The notes under the pieces: model-generated
Told to the model about the DNA's origin: nothing
The model's database searches: none
Seen by the model: only the letters and a program-made list of their open reading frames with translations
Shown: in pieces, positions 1 through 11,545 of the stretch
Layout of the letters: each line of letters starts with the position of its first letter
Numbering within the stretch: the stretch's first letter is position 1
Made by a program: the position numbers and the translations under genes
DNA from: Trema orientale
Lineage: Eukaryota > Streptophyta > Magnoliopsida > Rosales > Cannabaceae
Length of the DNA: 64,000 bases
Direction of reading: 5' to 3'
Assembly (NCBI GenBank): GCA_002914845.1
Contig: JXTC01000078.1
Span: forward strand, 804,944-868,943

Positions 1-1634
1 CAAGATGACACTGGACACCACCAGAGGAAGGGAGGAAGGCGGGTGAGCATACAATACCCAGTAGGAAAACAGTTACCTCGAAGAAAAATAGTTCAATGAC
101 GGAAAACTCCTACATAGTTAGTTCAAATCCAAAACATACTCACACATATATATAATCCAGACCGGAAATCCATATATATAAAACAGTGTAATCAAAACAA
201 TCAATCCATCTGCACATGACATAAATCAACCCATACCCATGAGCTCACATCCTCTCATATGTGAAAAACTAAGATGATGACACTAAGTGTGCCTAACAGC
301 CTGCCTGACACCTAAGCCCATACCTGGAGGTGGCACTCGTGTGTCGCCTACCAAACCTGGAGGGGCAATCAAATTGCCTACGCCTGCCAAATGGGGAGGT
401 AATCAGAAGAACAAATCCCGCGCAGATTTACGGACTCTACACCGATGGTGGGGCACGCAGCGCTACACTGTAAACCCACGATGCTAACACGGTGGTCATG
501 TATGATCCTATGACACGTGCAATACAGAGCTGAAGTGTAAAAACTACAGTACTCTGGTTTTTCAGTAAAATATGTATAATATGATTTTATAGAAAAACAG
601 GCAGCATAACGGTCCTATTTTGATATACACCTGTACACAGCGAATTCCCAGAGCAGTACAGTATATATCATACGACCAGATTCTATCATACATAATTCAA
701 ATAATTAAAAACGCACTTGTTCTCATATATTACAGAAAATAAGTTTTAACTCAAAAACGGTATAAAATCAAGGTAACTGAATCCCTACCTCACTGAAATA
801 GTGATACCACGTTATTGAGTCCTCAAGGTGTCATTGATGATCGCCCGGAGGGTTGGAAACTGATTCCGAGCCCTCAATAGTCCTCTCGCGAAAAGTCCAC
901 TTCTCACCGAAGCTTTAATTCCACAAACGGACCTCTTCACTGAATTCCTAGCACTCAAAAATAGCTAGGTTAGACATATAACTTGTCCAATTAGGTAATT
1001 CGGGTCCACACCGGACCGGTGGCACGCAAAACGAGATAAAATCTCGACCGTCTGATCTCAATTTTTGTGTCGATCACCAAACAACACAATATATATATCG
1101 AACTTCTCCATTTTCTGAGTACATTCCAAAAATGAGGTCAAAAACACAATCCAACGGCCGGATTAAAAATATCAAGCTTAAACTCAAAATACCTAAAAAT
1201 GGTATCTTTTGATTCAGACAGTATGGGATTGAGATATATATATTTTGACGATCCTTGCGATGATACGAATCCAACGGGACTGGTTTGGGGTCAATTGGTG
1301 GCCAGAATCTTCGCCGGCGGCCAAAAATCTGAAATAGCCATTAACGGCTTCTCCTTCTTCTCCGGCGACGGCAGCAGCTCCGGCGGCCCTGCAGCTGACT
1401 AGCGCTGGTTCGTGGCAGCCTAGGGGAGCTCCGCCTGCCATCTGGTGGCCAGACGACGACCGAGAGGTGAGCTGTGGTGGTGGTTCTCCTTCCGTCGGCC
1501 GAGAGGGAGAAAACGAGAAAGAGAGGGGGGAATCGGGTTTGAGGGAGAGCGAGAGAGGAAAACATATATAATTTAATTTTTTTTTATATAAGGTCAAAAG
1601 ACCAATTTGCCCTTTTAAAAAATGAGTTTTTACA
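1..1634 (-). mobile_element. 3' LTR (partial) of Tekay-like Gypsy element
   Basis: This is the left copy of a direct long terminal repeat whose right copy lies at 5097-7152. Base 1 corresponds to about base 5512 of the right copy, so the first ~415 bases of this LTR lie outside the window. The two copies stay alignable throughout and both end in ...TTACA (1631-1634 and 7149-7152), after which they diverge. Because the coding remains between them read on the minus strand, this copy is the 3' LTR. It contains a GC-rich patch at 1300-1400 and a purine-rich patch at 1500-1560. Short open frames here are not genes. Confidence 0.9.
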
Positions 1635-1651
1635 TTCTCTTCTCCTTATAG
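1635..1651 (-). other. Polypurine tract of the Tekay-like element
   Basis: Directly inside the left LTR the plus strand is pyrimidine-rich. On the minus strand this reads AAGGAGAAGAGAA immediately before the TGTAA start of the 3' LTR. That is the expected position and composition of the polypurine tract that primes plus-strand DNA synthesis. Confidence 0.8.
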
Positions 1652-1661
1652 AAATTTCGTC

Positions 1662-2600
1662 CCGAAATTCAAAGTACAAGTCAAGGTTTACATCACAATA
1701 CAACTTCTAACTGAAAGTTAAATTAATGAGGGTACTTCTCGTACATCTCTGTCTCGAGTTTCTAAGTAGCCTCGTCTTCCTTGTGATGTTTCCAAAGCAC
1801 CTTGATAAGTGGAATCTCTCTGTTTCGAAGCACTTTCAACTCTCTTGCCAACAAGTGAACAGGCTGCTCTTCATAGGACACATCTTCTTAGATGGGTACG
1901 TGCACGTACTGAATAACATGAGATGAGTATGGCGTGTACTTCTTCAACATCGACACATGAAACACATTATGCACGTGACTCTTGAGCTTAGTAAGAGAGT
2001 AGTCAATCCAGATCGGTATAAAGTGAGCACTTTTCGTCAACCAATCGACTATCACCCAAATTGCATCATTCTTCCTCAAGGTCTTCGGCAAACTGGTCAC
2101 GAAGTCCATCGTGATCTTGTCCTACTTTCACTTTGGAATGGGTAACAGCTGAAGTAATCTAGCTGGCCTCTGGTGCTCCGTCTTGACTTGCTGATAAGTC
2201 AAACACTTAGCCACAAAAGTAGCCACATCCTTCTTCATACCTTTCCACCAATACTACCGCTTCAAGTCCCGGTACATCTTAGTACTACCTGGATGTACTG
2301 CAAACCTTGATTTGTGAGCTTTAGTTAGGATGGTCTCTCGAAGATTAGGGTCATTAGCTATAGCCAACTTCCCATTGAAAAGCAAGAATCCTTCTCTGTT
2401 AGTGCTCCAACCACCTAACTGTTCACCATTCTGAAGTCGGTTTCAGGTTGTCCTCAACTCCTTGTCTTGCCACTGACTCTACTGGACAGTCTGGAGAAGA
2501 GATGGTGAAATCATAATGTTGCTTAGGCATGCAATGCCTTTATTCTCGAAATATTGCAAGTTATAGTCACCAATCGCAACTGAGTTCTTCTAATCTTCAA
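1662..2600 (-). pseudogene. Integrase and chromodomain remnant, core deleted
   Basis: The minus strand encodes in order: an H2C2-type region ([23 protein letters not shown], then [17 protein letters not shown], where the zinc-finger CxxC has become CLTY), the integrase start MDFVTSLPKTLRKNDAIWV and IVDWLTKSAHFIPI, then abruptly VFHVSMLKKYTP and the chromovirus tail VLRNREIPL ... VLWKHHKEDEAT. In intact Tekay/Del chromoviruses about 190 residues of integrase core separate IDYSL from the VFHVSML block. Here about base 1990 joins them directly, so the second Asp and the Glu of the D,D-35-E triad are gone. Stops and frameshifts also occur. The tail motif (EAT.ET, EKYPHL) supports the Tekay/Del lineage rather than a non-chromodomain Gypsy. 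Confidence 0.85.
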
Positions 2601-3140
2601 ACTCTAGTGCAGCCAGTACACCATGAGGCTTCTTACTCAGTGCATCGGCTATAATGTTGGCCTTACCAGGATGATACTGTAGGTCGAAATCATAATCCTC
2701 CATATACTCAACCCATCTTCGTTGTCTTAAGTTCAGATCCTTCTGGGTAAAGAGATACTTCAAACTCTTATGATTGGAGAATATGTCGAACTTCACACCA
2801 TACAAGTAACATCTCCAAATCTTTAACGCAAGGATCACTATTGCAAGTTCCAGGTCATGGGTGGGATAGTTCCTCTCATGTGGCTTCAACTAACGAGAAG
2901 CATAAGCCACAACTCAACTATTCTGCATCAAGACACATCCCAAACCCATCTTCGAAGCATCGGTCAACTTCCTGTAGTCCACACAAAATCTCAACGAACT
3001 ATCAGTTTTCTTTGCAAAGAAAACAGGAGCACCCCAAGGAGAAGTGCTACTGCGAATGAAGCCTTAGGAAAGCAGATCATCCAACTGTTCTTTTAATTCT
3101 TCCATCTTAGCAGGCGCCATGCGATAGGCTGGAATAGAAA
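2590..3140 (-). pseudogene. Reverse transcriptase/RNase H remnant, RT core deleted
   Basis: On the minus strand the start of Gypsy reverse transcriptase is readable ([42 protein letters not shown]). It then joins at about 2961-2966 straight to the RNase H start ([15 protein letters not shown]) and continues as [33 protein letters not shown] and [16 protein letters not shown]. The whole RT palm, including the YxDD catalytic motif, is missing (about 850-900 bases by comparison with the family). The copy cannot encode a working polymerase. A stop sits just before GFIRSS and another after the MQN block. Confidence 0.87.
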
Positions 3141-3249
3141 CTGGCTGAGCTCCAGGAATTAGTTTAATACAGAACTCGATCTCCCTATTAGGTGGTAAGC
3201 TCGGTAAGTGTTCAGGAAACACCTCTGAATACTTACACACCACTAGAAT

Positions 3250-3760
3250 CTATGGGTCTTGATCATCTGTTATTGTCTCACCATCAATGGCAAACAAGTT
3301 CCCATAACACTCGAGTTTCTTCCTTCCACCCAAGCATGATTTTAGAACAGGACTAGGCTTCAACGGACTCATTCTAGTTTGATAGACAACGGGATATCCA
3401 TTACTAGGAAAAAGAGTCACCCGCTTCGTATGATAGTCCATAACGACTCTATATTTCGATAACCAATCCATACCGAGTATGACATCATACTGCCCTATCG
3501 GTAACACAATCAAATCAGCAAGCAACTTTCTATCACTAACCACAATCCGACAAGACTTACACATACTAGACACATCGGCTACTCCTCCCATAGATGTACC
3601 CAACGTCAATACATAATTCAAATTTGAAAATTCCAAACCCAACAGTTGAGCAAATAACAAGGATATGAATGAATGAGATGCACTAGTATCAAACAAAACA
3701 TGTGCCCAAGAGTATGAAATAAGGATCATACCATCAACAACACCTCAGCCGGTGCGATCC
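3250..3760 (-). pseudogene. Retropepsin-like protease remnant (Gypsy)
   Basis: Open for about 160 codons on the minus strand. It shows the pepsin-like core VLFDTSASHSFIS, where family members have D-S/T-G-A, so the glycine next to the catalytic Asp is replaced by Ser. It then has the conserved downstream block QYDVILGMDWLSKYRVVMDYHTK. Order and spacing (gag above, RT start below) match a Gypsy polyprotein. The missing glycine suggests an inactive protease; no restored form is implied. Confidence 0.85.
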
Positions 3761-3769
3761 GGAGTGTCG

Positions 3770-4962
3770 TCGGCTCCAGTAAGAGTATAGGCTTGGCCAG
3801 TCACCTTCCCTTTCCCCTTGTTGTCTCTCCCCTGACCAGGACGGCTGCTGCTAGATCCTAGACCACTACAACCATAACCACGCCTACTCTGACTCCCTGA
3901 GGCCTGAGGAGTCTGAAAGTTTTGAATGTAACCTTGAGGGCAGTATTGATGCTGATAAGGCTGAGGGGAAGTAAAAGTCTGCGAAGCACCCTGTGACTGT
4001 TGCGGCCTTGCCTGAGTATTCTGATAAGGAATATAACCTGTCTGGCTCCTCTGCGGTCCTCCTTGAGAAAGAGGAGATTTCTGTAGACGGGTGGGACACT
4101 CTTTCTTCCGGTGACCCTGCTCGCCATACACAAAACAACCCCCATAAGGACTACATCTGCCACCCCCTGAAGAACTACTGATGTTTGAGCTCCCACTGTT
4201 TGGAGAACCCTGGGCTGACCACTGCCCCTAATTCCTTTTAGTGGCTTTCCTATCATTACCTCTCCACTGGTTCCTCCTGGAATCAAATTCTTCTTCGATG
4301 GCTTCTGCCTATTGGGTAGCCAATGCAATCTCAAGGAGAGTATGGAAAGTCTGAGTGCCAATCCTGTTGAAAATGTTCCGATTCAGACGACTCCTGAACT
4401 TGGCAACTCGTGACTTCTCACTCGTACCTGGGTCAAGGGCAACACTTTCCAACCCGGTGAACTCAATCAGGTACTCATTCACTATTCTGTTATCTTGGAC
4501 CAAAGTCTCAAACCGATTCATAATCTCATCCTGTTGATCCTTATTGGCATACTGGGCCCTGAAAATCCGCCCAAAGTCTTCCCAAGTCAAACCCACAATA
4601 TTTTGCATTCACTCCACAGTCTCTCACCAGCGAATGACACTCCCCGTCAAACGGGTAATGGCAAAGATTGCCTAAAACTCCACCGGAGTACCAAGAGACC
4701 GAAAATGCCTCTCCATCTCACGCATCCAAGCAATTGCTATGAAAGGATCTGGTCTATCGTCAAACTGCCTTAGCTGGAGGCGTATAAACCGCTGAAGGTA
4801 ATCTGACTGATCCAACTGACGTGCCCTCAGAGCTGGAGGCTGATAGTCTGGATTACTCATCTGGGCGAATACCTGCGGCATTCCATCGATCAGATGGGAG
4901 AAATTCGGACGTTGAGGAGGTTCGGCATCCGGCTGATGCCCCGGAACTCTTCTAGGAGGCAT
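3770..4962 (-). pseudogene. Gag remnant with altered zinc knuckle
   Basis: The likely start is the ATG at 4962 (MPPRRVPGHQPDAEPPQRP). The retrotransposon-gag region follows (RQFDDRPDPFIAIAWMREM, LTWEDFGRIFRAQYA), with in-frame stops between about 4609 and 4672. A Gln/Ser/Pro/Gly-rich linker lies at 3780-4080. The zinc knuckle at about 4090-4140 reads CFVYGEQGHRKKEC, i.e. C-x2-Y-x4-H-x4-C: the second cysteine has become tyrosine, a one-base change. Gag would package element RNA in virus-like particles, but this copy is broken. Confidence 0.85.
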
Positions 4963-5077
4963 CCCTAAAAGTCTGAAATAATATGCCAAACTGTTAATTA
5001 GATAATGATGCATGCTTGTTAAAAAAAATAACATCAATCTAGTTTAATGGTGATACGTCCGAGCTGTTAAACACAAA

Positions 5078-5089
5078 GCTCTGATACCA
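5078..5089 (-). other. tRNA-iMet primer binding site
   Basis: The minus strand reads TGGTATCAGAGC, the standard plant retrotransposon site complementary to the 3' end of initiator methionine tRNA. It lies 7 bases from the LTR edge, between gag and the right LTR, and so fixes the right LTR as the 5' LTR. Confidence 0.93.
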
Positions 5090-5096
5090 CAATTTC

Positions 5097-7152
5097 TGTC
5101 ACGAACTAAAACCCGGCCAGTGGCAGACGGGGAATTTCACAACGACAGGAAATTTCTTGATTTATTTGAAAAGTGTCTAAAAAGTTTTAATTTTCTAAAC
5201 AGTCCATTTTAATAAAATATTAGGAATTTCATCCCGTGAACCTATCCCACAGTTCATATACACCATCAAACTTAGACCGAATAATAATTGAAAAACGTGA
5301 AATCAAATATAAATCCAAGCATCATCATCATCTACAACAAGAAGTCAAATCTCAGAATGGCATACATAAGTTCATAGACAAATTAGAAAGTAGTAATATT
5401 GGTTCAATACTAATACAAAACTCCAAACAGTCCAAACATTACAATAGTAGACTTCTAGCATTACTAAGAAATGAACTACAGTCAAGATAGCCTCTTACTG
5501 CTCTTGATCACCAAGATCACACTGGACACCACCAGAGGAAGGGAGGAAGGGGGGTGAGCATACAATGCCCAGTAGAAAAACAGTTACCTCGAAGAAAAAT
5601 AGTTCAGTGATGGAAAACTCCTGCAAGGTTAGTTCAAATCCAAAACATACTCACACATATATGTATAATCCAAACCGGAAATCCATATATATAAAACAGT
5701 GTAATCAAAACCATCAATCCATCTGCACATGGCATAAATCAACATATACCCATGAGCTTACATCCTCTCATCTATAGAAAAACAGGATGATGACACTAAG
5801 TGTGCCTGACAGCCTGCCTGACACCTAAGCCCATACCCAGAGGGGACACCTGTGTGTCGCCTACCAAACCTGCAGGGGCAACCGAATTGACTACGCCTGC
5901 CAAATGGAGAGGTAGTTAGAAGAACAAACCCCTCACGAGTTTACGGACTCTACACCGATGGTGGAGCACACAGCGCCACACTGTAAACCCACGATGCTAA
6001 CAGGTACTCATGTATGATCCTATGACACGTGCAATATAGAGCTGAAGTGTAAAAACTACTGTACTCTGGTTTTTCAGTAAAATATGCATAATAGGGTTTT
6101 ATAGAAAAACAGGCAGCATAACGGCCCTATTTTGATATACCCAAAATAACCTATACACAGCAAATTCCCAGAGTAGTACAGTATATATCATACAACCAGA
6201 TTCCATCACATACAATTCAAATAATTAAAAATGTACTTGTTCTCATATGTTGTAGAAAATAAGTTTTAACTCAAAAACGGTATAAAATGAAGGTAACTGA
6301 ACCCCTACCTCACCAGAATAGTGATACCATGCTATTAAGTCTTCAAGGTGTCGTTGATGATCGCCCGAAAGGTCGAGAACCAATTCCGAGCCCTCGATAG
6401 TCCTCTTGCGAAAAGTCAACTTCTCACCGGAGCTTCAATTCCACAAACAGACCTCTTCACTGAATTTCTAGTACCCAAAAATAGCTAGGTTAGACATATA
6501 ACTTGTCCAATTTGGGTCCAAATCCACACCGGACTGGTGGCACGCAAAACAGGACAAAGTCTCGACCGTCTGATCTCGATTTTTGTGCCAATCACCAAAC
6601 AACACAATATATATATCAAACTTCTCCATTTTCTGAGTACATTCCAAAAATGAGGTCAAAAACACAATCCAATGGCCGGATTAAAAAGATTAAGCTTAAA
6701 CTCAAAATACCCAAAAATATCATCTTTTGTTTCGGATAGTATGGGGTTGAGATATATATACCTTGACGATCCTTGCGATGATACGAATCCAACGAGATGA
6801 ATTTGGGATCAATTGGTGGCCGGAATCTTCGCCGGCGGCCAAAAATCTGAAATGGCCGTTAACGGCTTCTCCTTCTTCTCCGGCGACGGCAGCAGCTCCG
6901 GCGGCCCTACAGCTGGCTGGCACTGGTTCGTGGTGGCCTGGGGGAGCTTCGCCTGCCGTCTGGTGGCCGGACGACGACCGAGAGATGAGCTGCGGCGGTG
7001 GTTCTCCTTCCGTCGGCCGAGAAGAAGAAAACGAGAGAGAGAGGAGGGAATCGGGTCTGAGGGAGAGAGAGAGAGGGGAAAACATATATAATTTAATTTT
7101 TTTTATATAAGGTCAAAAGACCAATTTGCCCTTAAAAAAATGAGTTCTTACA
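5097..7152 (-). mobile_element. 5' LTR of Tekay-like Gypsy element (2056 bp)
   Basis: Direct-repeat partner of 1-1634. On the plus strand it starts TGTCACG next to the primer site and ends TTACA, giving TG...CA ends. The sequence outside, TAAAG at 7153, is the candidate 5-base target duplication; its partner lies off the window. By eye the copies differ by several percent including small indels, so the insertion is not recent. The open frames inside it (for example 6720-7110) are LTR sequence, not genes. Confidence 0.92.
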
Positions 7153-7180
7153 TAAAGTAATAGAGGAACTTTGCTCAATT

Positions 7181-7356
7181 GACATGATACCTTCATAAAC
7201 AGTCAAGTACTCACAATCCACTTTAAAAAGCTGTTGTATGGGATTAAACAAAAACATGCCCCCCAGAAGACATGATACCTTCATAAACAGTCAAGTACTC
7301 ACAGTCCACTTTAAAAAGCTGTTGTATGGGATTGAACAAAAACATGCCACCCCAAA
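7181..7356. repeat. Tandem duplication, 88-bp unit
   Basis: Two nearly identical head-to-tail copies, 7181-7268 and 7269-7356, each starting GACATGATACCTTCATAAAC. They differ at only a few positions, which suggests a recent local duplication in the sequence flanking the Gypsy insertion. No coding potential seen. Confidence 0.9.
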
Positions 7357-7460
7357 AAAAAGAAGATGAATACAGTTAGAAAGCTATTCTTTCTTTCTAG
7401 TACTAAAAGTATATAAATAAAAATAGAATAGCTTCTTGGCGTTAGTATAGTCATGGATAT

Positions 7461-7644
7461 ATTGGTCTTAGAGGCTTACATGGATAGTGAAGAGCCAAAT
7501 GTAGCCAAGGACAACCCACCAGCAAGAGCCATCTAGTTATAAAGCACTTATATATGCCACATAACCCAGCAAAATAATGCCGGCAAGTCATCCTTGGCTG
7601 CATTCCCACTCTCCACCTCTCCATGCAAAGCCTCTTGGACCAAC
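7461..7644 (-). ncRNA. MIR169: MIR169 precursor (miR169b/c-type)
   Basis: The reverse complement of 7580-7600 begins CAGCCAAGGATGACTTGCC and matches the 21-nt mature miR169b/c of Arabidopsis in full as I recall it. The partner arm (about 7499-7522 on the plus strand) reads on the minus strand GGTGGGTTGTCCTTGGCTAC, close to known miR169 star sequences. The stem continues well beyond the duplex: TTGGTC at 7462-7467 pairs with GACCAA at 7638-7643, and GAGGCTT pairs with AAGCCTC. Known role: miR169 guides cleavage of NF-YA mRNAs. The minus strand is preferred because the canonical mature then sits on the 5' arm. A minus-strand TATA-like box lies at 7754-7761. Confidence 0.93.
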
Positions 7645-7978
7645 CCAAATATAAACTGTTATAAGGTTCAAGTACTATATATGTAGTAGTACTGCTCTAA
7701 ATATATTTGATTTTCTTCAGATATGGCTGACGAGTACTCTAACTATAAATGCCCTTTTATAGGGCATGCAAACTATGTAGAGGGTTGGTTGTTAATTATG
7801 GGTGAAGTAATTTGTTCTTATTCTCATGTATAAATATTCTTTGGCTGACCAATTTTGTACTTCCCTAATATGTGACTATAGTGTGCCTTCGGAAGGGCAT
7901 GAGAAAGAATTGGGTCCACTTGATCATATACATTCAGGCGAATAAAGATATATATATATATATATGTGTGTGTGTATA
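7645..7978. other. MIR169 upstream region and TA/TG microsatellite
   Basis: No open frame of note. The candidate pri-miRNA promoter is at 7754. A (TA)n(TG)n(TA)n microsatellite lies at about 7949-7982. Confidence 0.5.
7754..7761 (-). promoter_or_regulatory. Candidate TATA box for the minus-strand MIR169
   Basis: The minus strand reads CTATAAAAGGGC here, a good plant TATA box, about 155 bases upstream of the mature miR169 arm. It is flanked by inverted GCCCT/AGGGC. A start about 30 bases downstream would give a primary transcript containing the whole hairpin. Inferred from position and motif only. Confidence 0.5.
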
Positions 7979-8815
7979 TATACACTGACGACTGATGAAA
8001 TATTCCCAATCATGTTGCGGCCAGGGCTGGGGGAATCAAAATCTTTTCGGATATTATATTCATCAAAATGGCTTCAATAATCTGAATTATTGTATTATAT
8101 TAGTGATTATTATGATCTCCATCTTTAGTAACTATAAATAGGCTCTATTAGTCCCTTTTTGTTCTCCACAAGATCAAGTTTGAATTTTTTATTCTTTTTT
8201 TAAGAATAAAGAAAAATATTAGTAGATGTATACTTAATTAAGAGTGGTTTGGTAACGAGGAGAGTTGAAGGAAGGAGAAAGATAGCAAAATTAGTATTGG
8301 CCGGATGAATGGTTGAGGCAAAGGTAGTTGTTTAATAGGAATGATTTTAAGTGGGATATGGACTGATTGTCGATATAGTCATCAGTTTATCTCAGTCATA
8401 TATACTGATCATGACGGATGAATTATTCCCAATCATGTTGCGGAGCTGGGAATCAATATCTTTTCCGCCTATCGTATTCATTAAAATGGTTTCGATTGCC
8501 TGAATTATTGTGAGTAATAATTTATGAATTACATTAAGCCTTTATAGTCCCTTTTTAATTCTCCTCCTAATGATCAAGTCTGATCATATCTCTAATTGAA
8601 TTTTTCTTAATTTTGTTACGTGTGCTTAGTGTGTTTGGTAGTGAGAAGTGGAAGGAAAGATGAGAGGACTAGGAGAATTAGTGGATGAATGTTTCCGGTA
8701 TGGAGATTGTTTTATATGAATGATTTAGGAAGGGATGTGACTAATTCTATGAAAAATTTAATCATCAATTTCAGCCATTTCTATTTAAGAGTGTGAGCCA
8801 ATTTTCCAAGTAGAT
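7979..8815. repeat. Diverged tandem duplication, about 418-bp unit
   Basis: The block starting at about 7979 (ATTCCCAATCATGTTGCGG at about 8002) recurs from about 8398. It keeps order through the shared landmarks ATCTTTTC, CTGAATTATTGT, AGTCCCTTTTT, GGTTTGGTA/GTTTGGTAG and a terminal CATCA.TTT..CAG. Similarity by eye is moderate with indels, so the duplication is old. No coding content recognised. Confidence 0.7.
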
Positions 8816-10160
8816 GGACAGATTTCGCTCATTCTTCTCGTACCAAATAATGCAACAAGAGAAGAGTCTTTCTCTTTTCTCTATATTTTCTTTGGCGCTA
8901 ATAGATATGTACCCTCCATATTTGTTCCTATCTTTTTTCATTCATATACCAAACTAACAGAGCCTAAGGAAGGAGAACTCGTTTTGTTTTTTTGTTTTTT
9001 TATTTTTTCTTTTAATGAATAATACCTATTCAAGAGAAAAAGCATCAAAGTGAACCACCAGAATCTTAATGGCACCCTAAATATTCCGGCACCAAACAAC
9101 TCCAGACCAGAAAATTTTATTAGAAAGAAGATAGAGAGTACAAGAATTTAAAATAAAAGCAACCCAAAACTGGAATTAAAATGATTATCACATTGTACCC
9201 TGTCAAAATCGAGCTCGGCAAAATCCAAAAAGGGAAAAACCTAGTTAGGAAAAAGAGCATATGGTAAAGGTAAAGCAATATTATGTCTCTAGAGACAATT
9301 CTTGAAGTAAAATGTGGCTCAAAATGCCCCAGTGGTATCGAGAAGTCTCTAGTCCACATAAAGCAAGCTTATATGTGGCGCCACTTTCTTGTTGGGAGAC
9401 GTGATAACTCTAATTATATAAGATAAACGAAATGAGCATCTCCACAAGAGGGTATGTAAACGCCAAGGAAAAGACGTGGCTCCTACCAGTAAAGAAGGAG
9501 TACGTTAATCGAACTCCTTACGCTGTTAATCAAGGGATCATATATACATGGGCCAATATATGCTTATTTTATAGATTGTTTGTAGTAATCTACATCATGG
9601 GTATAGTAAAACTTTAAGAAAAAAATTTGTGCAGAATGTTCGTATTACATACAAATACATCTCTGTATTAATGTACAAGAGATTTATAACTATACGCGTG
9701 TGTCAATATCCGGCGCCCTAGTGATTGTTCATGATAGTGATTTCTAATGGAATCCCTTGACATACACACGAAAAGGAAATGAAGAATCTTACATAGTGGG
9801 GAAATTAACCTACTATTTTCGGCTTTTTTTCTACTTAATAAGCTCTTAACAGGGAATATCAAGCAAAATTTGACTAGTTTAAGGATTGATATTAAAATAT
9901 AAAATAAAAATTATCATTACACATTAAACTAAATACTTTTCATGATTGATAAGAGGTACCAAAAGTACTTGAATAAAGTGGTCCATGTTTAACATGATTG
10001 GTAATTAACTACATCCTATCTCCAAATTAAATATTTAAGAAATCAAATCCACACTCGAAACAAAAGAAAAGAAGTACTTCAATAGGACAAGGGCATTGCT
10101 GTTAATATGGAGATATGAGAAGGAGGGGAAGGAATCGAAAGAATTATAAGCAAATAGTAA
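8816..10160. other. Unassigned intergenic sequence
   Basis: AT-rich sequence with no protein, RNA or repeat structure I can support. The open frames here are short and show no known motif. Confidence 0.5.
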
Positions 10161-10167
10161 TCGGTAC

Positions 10168-11545
10168 TAGCAGTTTTAAAGACTAGATATATAGTTGCAA
10201 AACTAAAATTCTGTTGCGTATATTTTCTCGGGCTAAACTTTTTAGTCATGCGTGTCCAAATGCTGCCAGCATGGGGTGGTATGATTATCAACTCTTACAG
10301 CACCATTAGAGGCACGATAGGTGGTACGATAATAGATACGGTAGGCACGATTAAGAGAAATATTTCGTTTGCAAAAAATGTACTTATTTTAAGTTTATTT
10401 TAATTTTTTTAGCCCAATTTTAATACAATAAATTTAAAAATAATTAGAAAAAATAAAAAATAAAATAGTTTCTAGGTAAAAATAATATATATTATAAATA
10501 TTACGTCAAAATCTAATATTTTAAAGTAAAAACATTCCAAAATTTAATAAGTCTGAGCCAAAGACTTCAAAGATATAAAGAATCTAAGGCAAAACTCATC
10601 TCTAGCTAATATAAAATCCAATTATAACTTTTGAGTTATATATTTTGATACAATTTAAGTAAGGACTAATTTAATTGGATTATGCTTTATCTATTGAAAT
10701 TTAAATTAATTATCATTTCTCACGTATACTCTAATATTTTCAATTTAGATTTGTTTTTAATATAAAAGCTATCTCAATTTTCAAATAATTTCATTCTATT
10801 TCATAATAATTAACAATTCATAATTCATAATTATTTAAAAAAAGATATGTCTAATTATATTAAAACAACTAAATTTCAAAATAAAATCAATAATGAGTAC
10901 AATTATGGAACAAGAACATTAAGAATTTAAAAATGGAAAGAATTAGGTTTGAAATCATATATGAAATAAAAAAAAGGCACGGTTAGACACAAGAATAATA
11001 TAATAAAAAACAAACACGATTAGACAGGAAATAACATAGTTTCTAAAACTGGTACAATTAGTATAAAAATAGCATAGTATCATAAACGAGTACTATTAGG
11101 CATAGAAATAATACAATATCGAAAATGAGCATGATTAGGCATGTACTTAGGCACAGTAATAGCATAATATCAGAAACGGGAATAATTATGTACAAAAATA
11201 GACAGGCATGATAATGATACATTAACAGTGTGATTATGGCACGAAATCAGGTACATGCATGGTACAGGCACGTATAGTACATGCACAAGTACCTAACGAG
11301 CCAGGCACGACATGAATACTAATAATGTCTGAGTTAGCACGGCATGAGGTACGAATGTGGCTTAGCTAAATGTGTCTGGACCTGTACGGTAGGACTCAGT
11401 AAACATCTTTGGTCTCATGCCGTATATAGAGTAGAAAGTTTTTCATGACTAAAATATTCCGGGACCTTGTTTGTGTAAATTTCAAGACTTTTAGTGACTA
11501 ACCCTTAGTTGCAAAAATTGAATTATATATCTAGTTACTAATTTG
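10168..11545. mobile_element. Candidate terminal-inverted-repeat element with GGCACGATTAG repeats
   Basis: ACTAGATATATAGTTGCAA near 10180 and TTTTTAGTCATG near 10240 recur inverted near 11525 (...ATATATCTAGTTACTA) and 11443 (CATGACTAAAATATT). The inverted copies bracket about 1.2 kb. The interior holds at least eight degenerate copies of a GGCACGATTAGGCA-like word (10300-10360, 10975-11330). There is no transposase. Short-word-rich interiors are known in non-autonomous plant DNA elements; the superfamily is not determined and no target duplication was established. Confidence 0.5.

Noticed and set aside
6720-7110. Overlapping open frames of 115-121 codons on both strands
   Set aside because: They lie in the GC-rich part of the 5' LTR and have counterparts in the other LTR copy (1199-1597). 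No domain is seen; they are by-products of composition.
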